NCBI GenBank assembly: GCA_020444425.1
Contig: JAHLLB010000014.1
Span: 1 to 64,000, forward strand
DNA from: a bacterium
GTDB taxonomy: Bacteria; Electryoneota; Electryoneia; Electryoneales; Electryoneaceae
DNA length: 64,000 nt
Reading direction: 5' to 3'
The notes under the pieces are model-generated. The model was given only the letters and a program-made list of their open reading frames with translations. It searched no databases and was not told where the DNA came from. Position numbers and translations under genes: made by a program. Shown one piece after another: positions 21,199 to 29,529 of this stretch; positions within the stretch are counted from its first letter, which is position 1, and every line of letters starts with the position of its first letter.

Positions 21199-21837
21199 CT
21201 AGGCCGGTTTGAACACCAGCACCTCGAACGCTTTGCCCTGCGGTAACGGGACATGCTCACGGGACTGCATGGTGAGTCCCGCACCTTCTGCCAGCGCGAT
21301 AAACTCATCAGGTGGGACAAGCGTGATCACATCGTGCAGGATCTTGACACCAGGGAAGGGTGAGTCGCTGACCGTGCCCACCGCCTTGCTCGGGTGCTGC
21401 AGCACAACGCTCAACACGCCGCTATCCGTCAACCACTGCCGAACCTTTTCCAGCACAGCCTTTGGATCGGTGTATTCGAACAACAACGCGGCGTGGATGT
21501 GGTCGAACGCCTGCTCCGGGAATTGGCAACGCAGCACGTCGCAGCACTGCGTTTCCAGCCAGCGGAGACGCTCACCGTGCCGTTCCTTCAGCAGGTGCAG
21601 GTAGTTGAGGTTGACGTCGACACCGACTACGCGCACCATCTTGTCGTTGGGAATGTGTTCGAAGCCATTCCCGGTGGCGCAGCCGAGTACGGCTATCCCC
21701 TTCTTCGGCGGATGCTGCTGCAACAGGTCCGCGAAAATGCGGCTTAGTTTCTGCGTTTGCCCGACAGATTCCAGCCCCATGTGGCCGTCATAATCCGCCG
21801 CCGGAACCTTCAGCCAACGCCGTCCCGCCTCGTTCAT
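21199..21837 (-). CDS. SAM-dependent methyltransferase, class I
   Basis: The 212-residue protein has the Rossmann methyltransferase motif I (GIAVLGCATGNGFEHI), an acidic motif II (VVGVDVNLNYL), and a later segment (FDHIHAALLFEYTDPKAVLEKV) typical of motifs III-V of the UbiE/Tam group. The substrate is not evident. I chose the ATG at 21837 (MNEAGRRW), preceded by GGGAA; the open frame upstream to 21969 runs through a terminator hairpin and is not coding. It follows the FG-GAP gene on the same strand but is separated from it by a terminator and a palindrome, so it is probably transcribed alone. Confidence 0.85.
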   Translation of the reverse strand: MNEAGRRWLKVPAADYDGHMGLESVGQTQKLSRIFADLLQQHPPKKGIAVLGCATGNGFEHIPNDKMVRVVGVDVNLNYLHLLKERHGERLRWLETQCCDVLRCQFPEQAFDHIHAALLFEYTDPKAVLEKVRQWLTDSGVLSVVLQHPSKAVGTVSDSPFPGVKILHDVITLVPPDEFIALAEGAGLTMQSREHVPLPQGKAFEVLVFKPA

Positions 21838-21915
21838 TCTGTTCCCGGTATGTGATGTGTGTTTGCCATCGTCGAAGGTGTTGCCGTGGTTGGATGCATC
21901 TTCGCATGCGAAGAT

Positions 21916-21947
21916 ACAAAAACGCCGCCTCCCACGCGGGAGACGGC
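21916..21947 (-). terminator. Rho-independent terminator of the FG-GAP gene
   Basis: GCCGCCTCCC (21924-21933) pairs with GGGAGACGGC (21938-21947) around ACGC. On the minus strand the stem is followed by GTTTTTG. Confidence 0.8.
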
Positions 21948-21993
21948 CTCCAGCCCGGTCGACAGCCATGTGGTACGGCCATCAGGCACAGCT

Positions 21994-22017
21994 TACCACG
22001 GACTTTAGTCCGTGGTA
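21994..22017. repeat. Palindrome of the CCACGGACT-AGTCCGTGG type, copy 1
   Basis: TACCACGGACT and AGTCCGTGGTA form a near-perfect inverted repeat. Related elements are at 45427, 58114 and 58169. This type (often CCxGGxCTxxAGxCCxGG) recurs between genes in many bacteria. Confidence 0.8.
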
Positions 22018-22061
22018 TAAAGCGCATGAATCATACTGGTTGGCCAGCTGGCTTCAACGAA

Positions 22062-24446
22062 CTACTTCACCAGCACCAGCTTCTGAGTCTGAACCTGTTG
22101 GTTTGGCCCGGTCAGCGTGGCGAAGTAGACGCCGGATGCCAGCCCGGTCCCGTCAAACATCGCGCGATGGGTTCCGGCGGACAGTGCGCCGTCCACGAGA
22201 CGCACGACCTCTCGGCCGGTCGCATCGTACACCACCAGCGACGTGTGCCCGGGACGCGGCAGCGCGAACGTCAGCTGCGTTGTTGGGTTGAACGGGTTCG
22301 GATGGTTCGGATACAGCACCGTCGTCTGGGGCAGGGTTGCCGCCGGCTCATGCGCGACGAACGTGTCGCCCGTGTTCTCAAGCCACATCAGACCGAGGTA
22401 GTACATCCCGACGAGAATGTCGAGATCTCCGTCATCGTCGAGGTCAGCAACTTCCGAATCCAGATACAACCCGCTTTCGTTTGTATTCAGCGCTACTGTT
22501 ATCCAGCCGTCTGGACCAAGTTCGGAACGGTAGATCCCGTCTACATTGGTGATGACCAGATCGATCAGATCATCACCGTCCAGATCGGTGAATTCAAGAT
22601 CCTGCGCACTGTAAACGTCCGTGATCGGCTGTGACTCATTCCAGGTTTCCATTCCGGTACGATCAAACATGGAGATGGAAACGTCGCTCGCGGCGAATAT
22701 CTCAAGCTCATCGTCGCCATCCAGCTGGACCGCCCGGACACACCGGCCTGCTTCACCAATTGCGCCGATGCTGTGCTGTTCCCATTCCTGATCTTCAGAA
22801 GACCACCAGTTGAGCTGACCACTATTCCCAAGTCCAATGATATCAGGATCACCGTGACCAGTCAGATCCGCTACCGCAAGCCCAATGTATTTTGCGTTCG
22901 GTGCATCCGTAATCTCGTGGATAGTCCATTCAACATCACCCGTGTTTTCGCACCATGACAGACCGTCTACCCAACCGGCGAAAACATCGTTGTCACCATC
23001 CTGATCGATGTCTGCGATTTCGAGTGAGGAAGCCCACAGCAATTCGTATTCATCGGTGATCGGGATGGATTGCCAGTCCCCTTCCTCTTGCCACCACCAG
23101 CGAATTTCTAAATTGGTTGACGTGCTGACGAGAAAATCCGGTTGACCATCTTCATCCAGATCGGTTGTGATGATGTCGACCGTCCATGGGTAACTGCCTT
23201 CATCGAGCAGTGTGCTGCTCCAACCAGTTCCCTGGTTTTTCCACCATGCCAGCCGTTCATAACCGTAACTGCCGACGATATCCAGGTCGCCGTCCATATC
23301 GAAGTCTGCAACGCTGAGATCGCCTGACCCGAAGTATCCCATCCGCACATCCAGCCGGTCCCAATCCAGTTCACTGGATGCCATCCAAGCCGTAAGACCG
23401 TGGACCTGTGACAATCCGATCAGGTCGAGCAGACCGTCTGCGTCGTAATCGCCCACTGCCAGACCGTTGAACTGTTCCATGTTATGCGCGATTTCCCCGC
23501 CGTTCAGCTGTCCATTGCTGTTTTCCCAGACGTACAATCTGCCGACAGAATCAGTAAACCCGCCGATGGCGTCCAAATCGCCATCGCTGTCCGCGTCAAC
23601 CAGCATGAGGTCAACGGGATTAAACACTGTGTCCTGCAGGTTGCGGATTTCCCAGCCATCGACGGTGTTCGCCCACCAGCAGAACCACTGGCCATGGAAG
23701 GCAGTCGCAATATCGATCCGGCCGTCTCCATCAATATCGCCGGTGGCAACCTGTCCACCCTCATAGTCGTTGCTGACAATGTGTTCGATCCAGTTGTTAT
23801 CAGACCGTTCAAGCCACACCAGTTGTGACAAGGCGGTGACGACGATATCGTTTACTTCGTCACCATTCAGGTCAGCCACAGCGAGATCGAGGGGATTGCT
23901 GAAGTCGGAGCTGATCGTCTGCAGGGTGAAGCTGCCAGCGCCATCGTTTGACCACCACTCGATCCTGTTGCTGTAGAATTTGGACGAAACGATGTCAAAG
24001 TCACCATCCTGATCCAGGTCAGCAATCTCCGGCTCGCAATGGTACCACTGCTCCTCCCAGATGGTGTGCCGCAGCCAGTCGTCACCATCCCGTTCATACC
24101 AGAACAGACCCCATTCGTAATCATGGACAACGAGGTCGATATCGCTATCTCCATCAAGATCCGCGGCACGCAGGTTGTAGGCATAGCCATCGTTGAAAAA
24201 CAGTTCTTCCTCGGACCAACCGTCTCCGGTCCAGGTGTACAACAAGACTGTGGATTCGTACCCGTTGAACACGATCAAATCAGTGTCGCCGTCACCATCA
24301 TAGTCGAACGAACAAGCGTCCTGTGGATCGAAATTGGATTCGATGACCGCTATTGGCCACTCCGGCTGAGCGGTGGCGAGATGGGTGAACGGCAGAGTTA
24401 CGATAGTCAACAGAAAGGCGAGGTACAGCAGGTCACGGATGCGCAT
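22062..24446 (-). CDS. Exported FG-GAP/VCBS-repeat beta-propeller protein with sorting domain (paralogue A)
   Basis: The 794-residue protein begins with a signal peptide (MRIRDLLYLAFLLTIVTLPF...ATAQ) and carries many repeats of the form D-x-D-x-D-G-D-x-D-(I/L), e.g. DYDGDGDTDLIVF, DLDGDSDIDLVVH and DLDQDGDFDIVSS. These are the Ca2+-binding FG-GAP/VCBS blades of integrin-like propellers. The tail from about residue 700 (LYPNHPNPFNPTTQLTFALP...GTGLASGVYFATLTG...QKLVLVK) is a Por-type sorting domain. It is almost identical in signal and tail to the next gene but differs in the propeller. Likely an outer-surface adhesion or binding protein. A terminator follows. Confidence 0.88.
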   Translation of the reverse strand: MRIRDLLYLAFLLTIVTLPFTHLATAQPEWPIAVIESNFDPQDACSFDYDGDGDTDLIVFNGYESTVLLYTWTGDGWSEEELFFNDGYAYNLRAADLDGDSDIDLVVHDYEWGLFWYERDGDDWLRHTIWEEQWYHCEPEIADLDQDGDFDIVSSKFYSNRIEWWSNDGAGSFTLQTISSDFSNPLDLAVADLNGDEVNDIVVTALSQLVWLERSDNNWIEHIVSNDYEGGQVATGDIDGDGRIDIATAFHGQWFCWWANTVDGWEIRNLQDTVFNPVDLMLVDADSDGDLDAIGGFTDSVGRLYVWENSNGQLNGGEIAHNMEQFNGLAVGDYDADGLLDLIGLSQVHGLTAWMASSELDWDRLDVRMGYFGSGDLSVADFDMDGDLDIVGSYGYERLAWWKNQGTGWSSTLLDEGSYPWTVDIITTDLDEDGQPDFLVSTSTNLEIRWWWQEEGDWQSIPITDEYELLWASSLEIADIDQDGDNDVFAGWVDGLSWCENTGDVEWTIHEITDAPNAKYIGLAVADLTGHGDPDIIGLGNSGQLNWWSSEDQEWEQHSIGAIGEAGRCVRAVQLDGDDELEIFAASDVSISMFDRTGMETWNESQPITDVYSAQDLEFTDLDGDDLIDLVITNVDGIYRSELGPDGWITVALNTNESGLYLDSEVADLDDDGDLDILVGMYYLGLMWLENTGDTFVAHEPAATLPQTTVLYPNHPNPFNPTTQLTFALPRPGHTSLVVYDATGREVVRLVDGALSAGTHRAMFDGTGLASGVYFATLTGPNQQVQTQKLVLVK

Positions 24447-24544
24447 CGTTTACCCCCACGGTGTCGATACATTTCCCCAAACAAACGGGAATTCACGATT
24501 CAGAAGCAATGAACACGTTCAATCGAACACGACGCTGTTCATGA

Positions 24545-26917
24545 TTATTTCACCAGTACCAATTTCTGAGATTGCACCTGCTGGTCCGGCCCGGTCAGCG
24601 TGGCGAAGTAGACGCCGGATGCCAGCCCGGTTCCATCAAACATCGCGCGGTGCGTTCCGGCAGACAGCTCGCCGTCCACGAGACGCACGACCTCACGGCC
24701 GGTTGCATCGTACACCACCAGCGACGTGTGCCCGGGACGTGGCAGCGCGAACGTCAGCTGCGTTGTCGGGTTGAACGGGTTCGGATGGTTCGGATACAGC
24801 ACTGTTGTCTGCGGCAGGGTTGCCGCCGGCTCATGCGCGACGAACAGGTTGCCGGTGTTTTCCAGCCAGAACAGATCATTCAATTGTCCCACCGATGCGA
24901 TGTCGATATCACCGTCCTGATCCATGTCGATCAGCTCCGACTCCTCGAGACAGCTGAACGATGCTTCATAAACGATCCGTGTGATCCAGCCGCCGCTCTG
25001 CGTCTGTTCAGCCCAGACAAGACGGTCGGAATGAGTGATCAGAATGTCCGTCCACTCGTCCCCATCAATGTCCGCAGCGTCGAGATCCATTGCACTTTCG
25101 ATTCCGGCAAAAGCCTCACTGGATTCCCAACTCTGATTCGGTTGCTTATCCCACCGCAGCAGCTGGGAATACGTAGCCGTGATGATCTCGAGCTCGGGAT
25201 CGGCATCAAGGTTCACCGGAAGTATCGCCCGCGACCCACCATCCGTTAAGCCAACAACCTGCCAGTACCATGTATTCTCAACGTTGAACCAGATATTCAG
25301 CTCGCCATTGTTGCGAAGCGTGATCGGGTCCAGACGTCCATCGTTGTCCATGTCCGCGGCGGCGATCGCCAGGATATGAGTCATGTTCTGGTTCAGGATC
25401 CAGTGAGGTGAGAAGAATCCATACTGATTCTCACACCAGACCAGGCCTTCGTAGCTTCCCGTCAGGATATCCGAATCCCCGTCCTGGTCCAGATCCGCGA
25501 CCTCGATGGCGTCGATCCAAACCTGATCCGTATCAATCGGGAAGAGCCAGTTCCACGACCCGTCCGCATAGTCCCAGCAGTTCAGTTCATAGAGTCCAAA
25601 CTCCGCGCTGACCAGCTCAAACTTTCCATCCTGATTGATGTCAATCGCCGCGAGAGACCGATACTCACCATCAACCACTGTATTGTACACCCAATCCTGC
25701 CCGTTGTCATGCCAGCAGCGAAGTTCCCTAAACCCGAAGTCCGCTACGAAATCGAGCTGACCATCCCCGCGAAAATCCGCGACGGCGATACGTATCGACC
25801 CTGCGTAGCCGGGTTGTACATCTTCGCGAATCCACGTGAACAGGTCTTCGCTGAGGAAGCACTTGACACCATCCAGCTCAGAAGCCATGGCGAAGTCAAG
25901 GAAGCCGTCCCCATTGATGTCGCTGGCGGAAACAGTGTTCAAATCATTCAGGTCGTACGACACGGGCCAAACGTTGAAACTGCCCTCGCCGTCGTTCAAA
26001 TAGTAGGTCAGCTGGGCCTCGTTGCCCTCATAGCCAGCGTATAAATCGAGATCGCCGTCAAAATCGAGGTCTTCAACTTCAAGACTCCTCAAATCGATAG
26101 TCCAGTTGTTCAGGAGGACGGTTGTCCAGTCGGTCCCGGTTTGCAGGTTCAGGTACAACTTATAGGTGGGCCCTCCGGCAATGATGTCCATCAACCCGTC
26201 ACCGTTAAAATCGCCAGTGGTAAGCGGTCTTTCCCCAAACGTGAGCCCGGTATCATGCTCAATCCAGCCGTCGTCATCCTTCTCCAGCCACGCTGTTCCG
26301 GTCACATGAGCGACGACCACATCAGCGTCCCCATCATTGTCCATGTCAGCAGTTGTGGCGTCGTCAATCCAGTCGTAGCTCGTGACGATGAGATGCTCCG
26401 TCCACCCGTCAGGATCGTTTTCCCACCATGAGATCTGCGATTGGAACCGCATACAGGACAGCACATCCGGATCGCCATCGTGGTCGAGATCGCCGGTGTG
26501 GATGGTTACGAGCCTGTCTGGAAATTCAGCGATCTCGTGTTGTATCCAGCTGCTATCGTCATGCTCAAGCCAATACAACCCCAGGATGTAGTCGAAGACT
26601 ATCAAGTCCTGATCACCATCCTGATCGATATCGTCGGCAGCCAGATCGCCGCCAGCCGCCTGCGGTTCAAAGATGGTGTCCTGTGTCCAGATTCCAGCAC
26701 TCCAGGAAAACCGGCGGATGGAGCCGTCACTTGCCTCCAGGCAAAAAACTTCGTCCAGACCGTCCCCGTCGCTGTCAAACGACACGGATGACTCCGGCGT
26801 GAAACTGCCCTGCACGAGATGACGTGGCCACTCGGGCTGGGCGCTGGCAAAATTGACGGACAGGAATGTTGCAAAGGCCACAATTACAGCGAGGTACAGC
26901 AGGTCACGGATGCGCAT
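24545..26917 (-). CDS. Exported FG-GAP/VCBS-repeat beta-propeller protein with sorting domain (paralogue B)
   Basis: The 790-residue protein has the same build as the gene 98 bp downstream: signal peptide MRIRDLLYLAVIVAFATF, about a dozen Asp-rich VCBS/FG-GAP repeats (DIDQDGDQDLIVF, DLDHDGDPDVLSC, DFDGDLDLYAG, DLDQDGDSDILTG), and the same C-terminal sorting domain. Both genes have nearly the same bases before the start (TTTACCCCCA... on the plus strand), so promoter and leader were duplicated too. Each repeat would bind Ca2+ and form a propeller blade. It stands next to the A+T-rich region to its right, which ends the G+C-rich tract abruptly. Confidence 0.88.
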   Translation of the reverse strand: MRIRDLLYLAVIVAFATFLSVNFASAQPEWPRHLVQGSFTPESSVSFDSDGDGLDEVFCLEASDGSIRRFSWSAGIWTQDTIFEPQAAGGDLAADDIDQDGDQDLIVFDYILGLYWLEHDDSSWIQHEIAEFPDRLVTIHTGDLDHDGDPDVLSCMRFQSQISWWENDPDGWTEHLIVTSYDWIDDATTADMDNDGDADVVVAHVTGTAWLEKDDDGWIEHDTGLTFGERPLTTGDFNGDGLMDIIAGGPTYKLYLNLQTGTDWTTVLLNNWTIDLRSLEVEDLDFDGDLDLYAGYEGNEAQLTYYLNDGEGSFNVWPVSYDLNDLNTVSASDINGDGFLDFAMASELDGVKCFLSEDLFTWIREDVQPGYAGSIRIAVADFRGDGQLDFVADFGFRELRCWHDNGQDWVYNTVVDGEYRSLAAIDINQDGKFELVSAEFGLYELNCWDYADGSWNWLFPIDTDQVWIDAIEVADLDQDGDSDILTGSYEGLVWCENQYGFFSPHWILNQNMTHILAIAAADMDNDGRLDPITLRNNGELNIWFNVENTWYWQVVGLTDGGSRAILPVNLDADPELEIITATYSQLLRWDKQPNQSWESSEAFAGIESAMDLDAADIDGDEWTDILITHSDRLVWAEQTQSGGWITRIVYEASFSCLEESELIDMDQDGDIDIASVGQLNDLFWLENTGNLFVAHEPAATLPQTTVLYPNHPNPFNPTTQLTFALPRPGHTSLVVYDATGREVVRLVDGELSAGTHRAMFDGTGLASGVYFATLTGPDQQVQSQKLVLVK

Positions 26918-27423
26918 CGTTTACCCCCATGGTGTCGACACTCATCCCCACGAACAGGCGGGTGTCCAGTGTGATTGATTGCGTCAAAACATGATAGCCA
27001 TTTCGATCTACAGTATCAACTAGAACTTTTGAAAAACATGCATCTGTATGGTGCATTATCTCATGAACTATAACTCATGGCTCTAAAATCATAGTAAAAC
27101 TCCTTTCCCATGACTAGTGAAGGTTGAAATAAACGAAGATCAAGAGATGTGCTATCAATGCGGTGGCTGCCAACACTGAAGAACAAGAAGAAAGAAAGGC
27201 ATAGGTGGAGTTGGTCACCCATATAAGGATTAGAATGTTAAAAGATAGAGGTCGCTAGATAAGATATAAACATATGTCTGTCAATATTTATCCATCATGT
27301 GTTATTAGTGAGGAACATGATTAGTATAGCGGAACTACTCAATTCATATATCAGCAAGAAAATACTATCAGTATATTACTTATCGAATAACTAAAAAAAA
27401 AACGATTATATTTTTGCAACTAA
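26918..27423. other. A+T-rich intergenic region
   Basis: About 500 bp with no gene that I can support. From about 27000 the base composition turns sharply A+T-rich and remains so to about 28640, together with the two membrane-protein genes that follow. The stretch AAAAAAAAAACG near 27393-27404 lies close to the stop of the 27424 gene and could be part of a terminator. This looks like the edge of a horizontally acquired segment. Confidence 0.6.
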
Positions 27424-28230
27424 TCATTGGTTGTTCCCTTCTAGTTGTTTTAACTCTTCCAGTGGTTTAAATTGTTTCCTTCTTATTTCCATGTAATCAT
27501 AAACTATTCTATTAGCTTTCTGTGGATTGCTATAATACTCGTTCTCGTCTATCATAATAATATTATCAAGTATACCAGGAAGATTTTTGTTTTCTATACT
27601 AAATCCAATCAAATACCTATTTAATGCTACGCTTAGGCCATATATGTATGCTATATCAATATATGTAAATTCATCTTTTTCTAAATTATCTGTACCTATC
27701 ATCAACACTGAAGATGATATAGCAGAAGCTTCTAATATTTCTCTTCTATGAAATTTATCATGAGTTAATGGCAATTCAATTATTGTGATGTTATTATCTA
27801 ATTCTGATAAACTAGTTTTAACTTTTTCTGTCACAGTATTAGACATATTAATCAAACATATTGTGTTGATGTCAGCGATATCGCCATATAATTCTGTAAT
27901 CACGGGTAGTCTCTTATCAAATAGTACAAATTCTCCTAGTCCTTCAGTTACTTTTTTAAGAAGTTCTGTGTTTTCTCCAACATAGTTAAGTTCGTTTTTC
28001 ACTTCTTCTAGCCTTTTATCAATTCTATCAACTTCTTTATTCATTTTTAGTTGCTGAGGCATAATATTAATGATTATTATTAATACGCCACTGCCTGATA
28101 CTAATAATAATAACGCTATGGCAAAAATTCTATAATTATTGAGAAAATTATCTGGGTAAATAAACGTAAAGATAGCAACAAGCACTGACATCAGTGCAAT
28201 GATCGCTGAAATCGTAGTAAAATACTTCAT
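27424..28230 (-). CDS. Membrane-anchored protein with coiled coil and a nucleoside-deoxyribosyltransferase-like C-terminal domain (tentative)
   Basis: The 268-residue protein has two membrane segments at residues about 4-25 and 33-57, a charged coiled coil at about 58-95 (MNKEVDRIDKRLEEVKNEL), and a soluble alpha/beta domain from about 100. In that domain NTICLINMS, NITIIELPLTHDKFHRREIL, SSVLMIGTD and EFTYIDIAYIYGLSVALNRYLIGF follow the pattern of nucleoside 2-deoxyribosyltransferase/TIR-like nucleotide-handling folds, where a late E-x-G-x-A-x-x-x-x-K helix is replaced here by D-I-A-Y-I-Y-G. The match is weak and was made by eye. It overlaps the upstream membrane gene by 4 bp (ATGA), so the two act as one unit. 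A membrane-tied effector, perhaps in defence, is a hypothesis only. Confidence 0.6.
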   Translation of the reverse strand: MKYFTTISAIIALMSVLVAIFTFIYPDNFLNNYRIFAIALLLLVSGSGVLIIIINIMPQQLKMNKEVDRIDKRLEEVKNELNYVGENTELLKKVTEGLGEFVLFDKRLPVITELYGDIADINTICLINMSNTVTEKVKTSLSELDNNITIIELPLTHDKFHRREILEASAISSSVLMIGTDNLEKDEFTYIDIAYIYGLSVALNRYLIGFSIENKNLPGILDNIIMIDENEYYSNPQKANRIVYDYMEIRRKQFKPLEELKQLEGNNQ

Positions 28231-28616
28231 GATGTCCTCTTTTCGAAACTACGAAGCAGCTCAACTATGAATGCTAGCCCAGCTTCAATACTAAAAGCGC
28301 GGAAACCGATATTGGTTAAAAAAATAATTGCCTCAGTGTAATTATTGTCTATATTATTATTTATTGCAACTAATGTTACCGCGTAAAAGGCAAGCATAAC
28401 AGCAGAAACAGACATTAGAAGAAGCTGAACGGTGTTGTTTTTAGCTTGAATGAGATAGAAGGCAGGCAATAAATAGGCAAAGACCAGAAATCTTTGGTCG
28501 GGTGCAAAAGTATAATTGTTTGAGAATGCAAAAACCACAACTTCCCCTACTACTACAGGTAGTAGGGGAATCAAAAGGCGAATGGCAAACCAATCGCCAA
28601 TCCTAGGTATATTCAA
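28227..28616 (-). CDS. Small polytopic membrane protein
   Basis: The 129-residue protein has about four hydrophobic segments: LLIPLLPVVVGEVVVFAF (14-31), FLVFAYLLPAFYLI (44-57), LLLMSVSAVMLAFYAVTLVAI (64-84) and GFRAFSIEAGLAFIVELL (105-122). I do not recognise a family. It lies 30 bp after the sdhB stop on the same strand and overlaps the next gene by ATGA. Its A+T-rich DNA differs strongly from sdhB. It could be read through from the sdh operon, since no terminator is seen in the 30-bp gap, or use a promoter inside sdhB. The first codons hold a perfect 12-bp inverted repeat. Confidence 0.65.
   Translation of the reverse strand: MNIPRIGDWFAIRLLIPLLPVVVGEVVVFAFSNNYTFAPDQRFLVFAYLLPAFYLIQAKNNTVQLLLMSVSAVMLAFYAVTLVAINNNIDNNYTEAIIFLTNIGFRAFSIEAGLAFIVELLRSFEKRTS
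28542..28570. repeat. Perfect 12-bp inverted repeat inside the start of the small membrane-protein gene
   Basis: TTCCCCTACTAC (28542-28553) and GTAGTAGGGGAA (28559-28570) are perfect complements with a 5-base loop. It falls within codons about 16-25 of the 28227 gene and would form a strong hairpin in the mRNA. Confidence 0.8.
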
Positions 28617-28646
28617 TGCTATTTTCAGAAAAAAATTCCTTTTATG

Positions 28647-29348
28647 TTACATCTTTTCCTCAATGATCCGGCGTTGCAGTTTCGAGATCTGCTCGGTCGG
28701 GTTGAGGTGTTTCGGGCACGCGTGGTAGCAGTTCGTGATCTTGTGGCAGCGCCAGAGACCGTGCTTGTTGTCCAACGCGTCGATACGGTCGCCGAGGCCT
28801 TTGTCACGTGTGTCGAAGGTGTAACGGTACGCTTTCAGCAGCGCCGCCGGGCCGAGGTATTGTTCGTCCGACCAGAAACTCGGGCACGAGCTGGTGCACG
28901 CCGCACACAGGATGCAGGCGATGCTGTCGCCCATCAGCTTGAACTCTTCCGGCGACTGGATGCGTTCCTTGGACGGGTACGGATCGTTGTTGATCAGCCA
29001 CGGCTTCACCCGCTTCAGCGCCGCGTAGAACGGGTCCATGTTCACCGCGAGGTCACGGTAGATCTCGAAGCCCGGCAACGGATCGACGGTGATCGTGCCT
29101 TTGAGCGTCTTGATCTGCAGCTCGCAAGCGAGGTCGTTCTTCCCGTTGATCATCATCGCGCACGAGCCGCAGATCCCGTGACGGCAGGACCGGCGATACG
29201 TCACCGTCCCGTCGACAAACCACTTGATCTCGTTCAGTGCGTCAAGAACCGTCCACCAACCCTCACATTCGACGTCGTAAGTCTTGTAGGATGGCTTGCT
29301 GTCCGTCTCCGGATTGAACCGGAAAATCTTGAACGTACGCTTTGGCAT
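28647..29348 (-). CDS. sdhB: Succinate dehydrogenase iron-sulfur subunit
   Basis: The 233-residue subunit passes electrons from FAD to the quinone site through three clusters. The [2Fe-2S] ligands lie in SCRHGICGSCAMMING and the following C of NDLAC. The [4Fe-4S] motif is CILCAACTSSC, and the third cluster is CHKITNCYHACPKHLNP. The ATG at 29348 (MPKRTFKIF) has GGAGACGAT before it. A farther ATG at 29393 lies in a heptamer-repeat tract and is not supported. It is the last gene of the sdhCDAB operon, separated from sdhA by an unusually long 181-bp spacer with two 7-bp-period repeat tracts. Confidence 0.96.
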   Translation of the reverse strand: MPKRTFKIFRFNPETDSKPSYKTYDVECEGWWTVLDALNEIKWFVDGTVTYRRSCRHGICGSCAMMINGKNDLACELQIKTLKGTITVDPLPGFEIYRDLAVNMDPFYAALKRVKPWLINNDPYPSKERIQSPEEFKLMGDSIACILCAACTSSCPSFWSDEQYLGPAALLKAYRYTFDTRDKGLGDRIDALDNKHGLWRCHKITNCYHACPKHLNPTEQISKLQRRIIEEKM

Positions 29349-29356
29349 ATCGTCTC

Positions 29357-29398
29357 CAAGTACGAAGTACAAAGTACCGGGTACAGAGTACAAAGTAC
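29357..29398. repeat. Heptamer-period repeat tract (xxxGTAC), 6 units
   Basis: Six successive 7-mers end in GTAC: CAAGTAC, GAAGTAC, AAAGTAC, CGGGTAC, AGAGTAC, AAAGTAC. The tract lies in the sdhA-sdhB spacer, just upstream of the sdhB ribosome-binding site. Confidence 0.85.
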
Positions 29399-29490
29399 AC
29401 GCAGCCTTTCGGCCTGCTGGATGCGTTGCTTGTTGTAGAACAGGTAGTCTACGTACCGGGAAACAACCCCGGAAAAGGAAAACTTGTTCT

Positions 29491-29518
29491 TTCCGACTGT
29501 CGACTTTGTACTATCGAC
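29491..29518. repeat. Heptamer-period repeat tract (xxx(C/T)GAC/GTAC), 4 units
   Basis: TTCCGAC, TGTCGAC, TTTGTAC and TATCGAC succeed one another with a 7-base step. The tract ends 11 bp before the sdhA stop codon on the minus strand. Confidence 0.6.
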
Positions 29519-29529
29519 TTCTTTTCGAC

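Noticed and set aside
21838-21969. N-terminal extension of the methyltransferase
   Set aside because: It would translate a terminator hairpin of the preceding gene; the ATG at 21837 gives the normal start of the domain.
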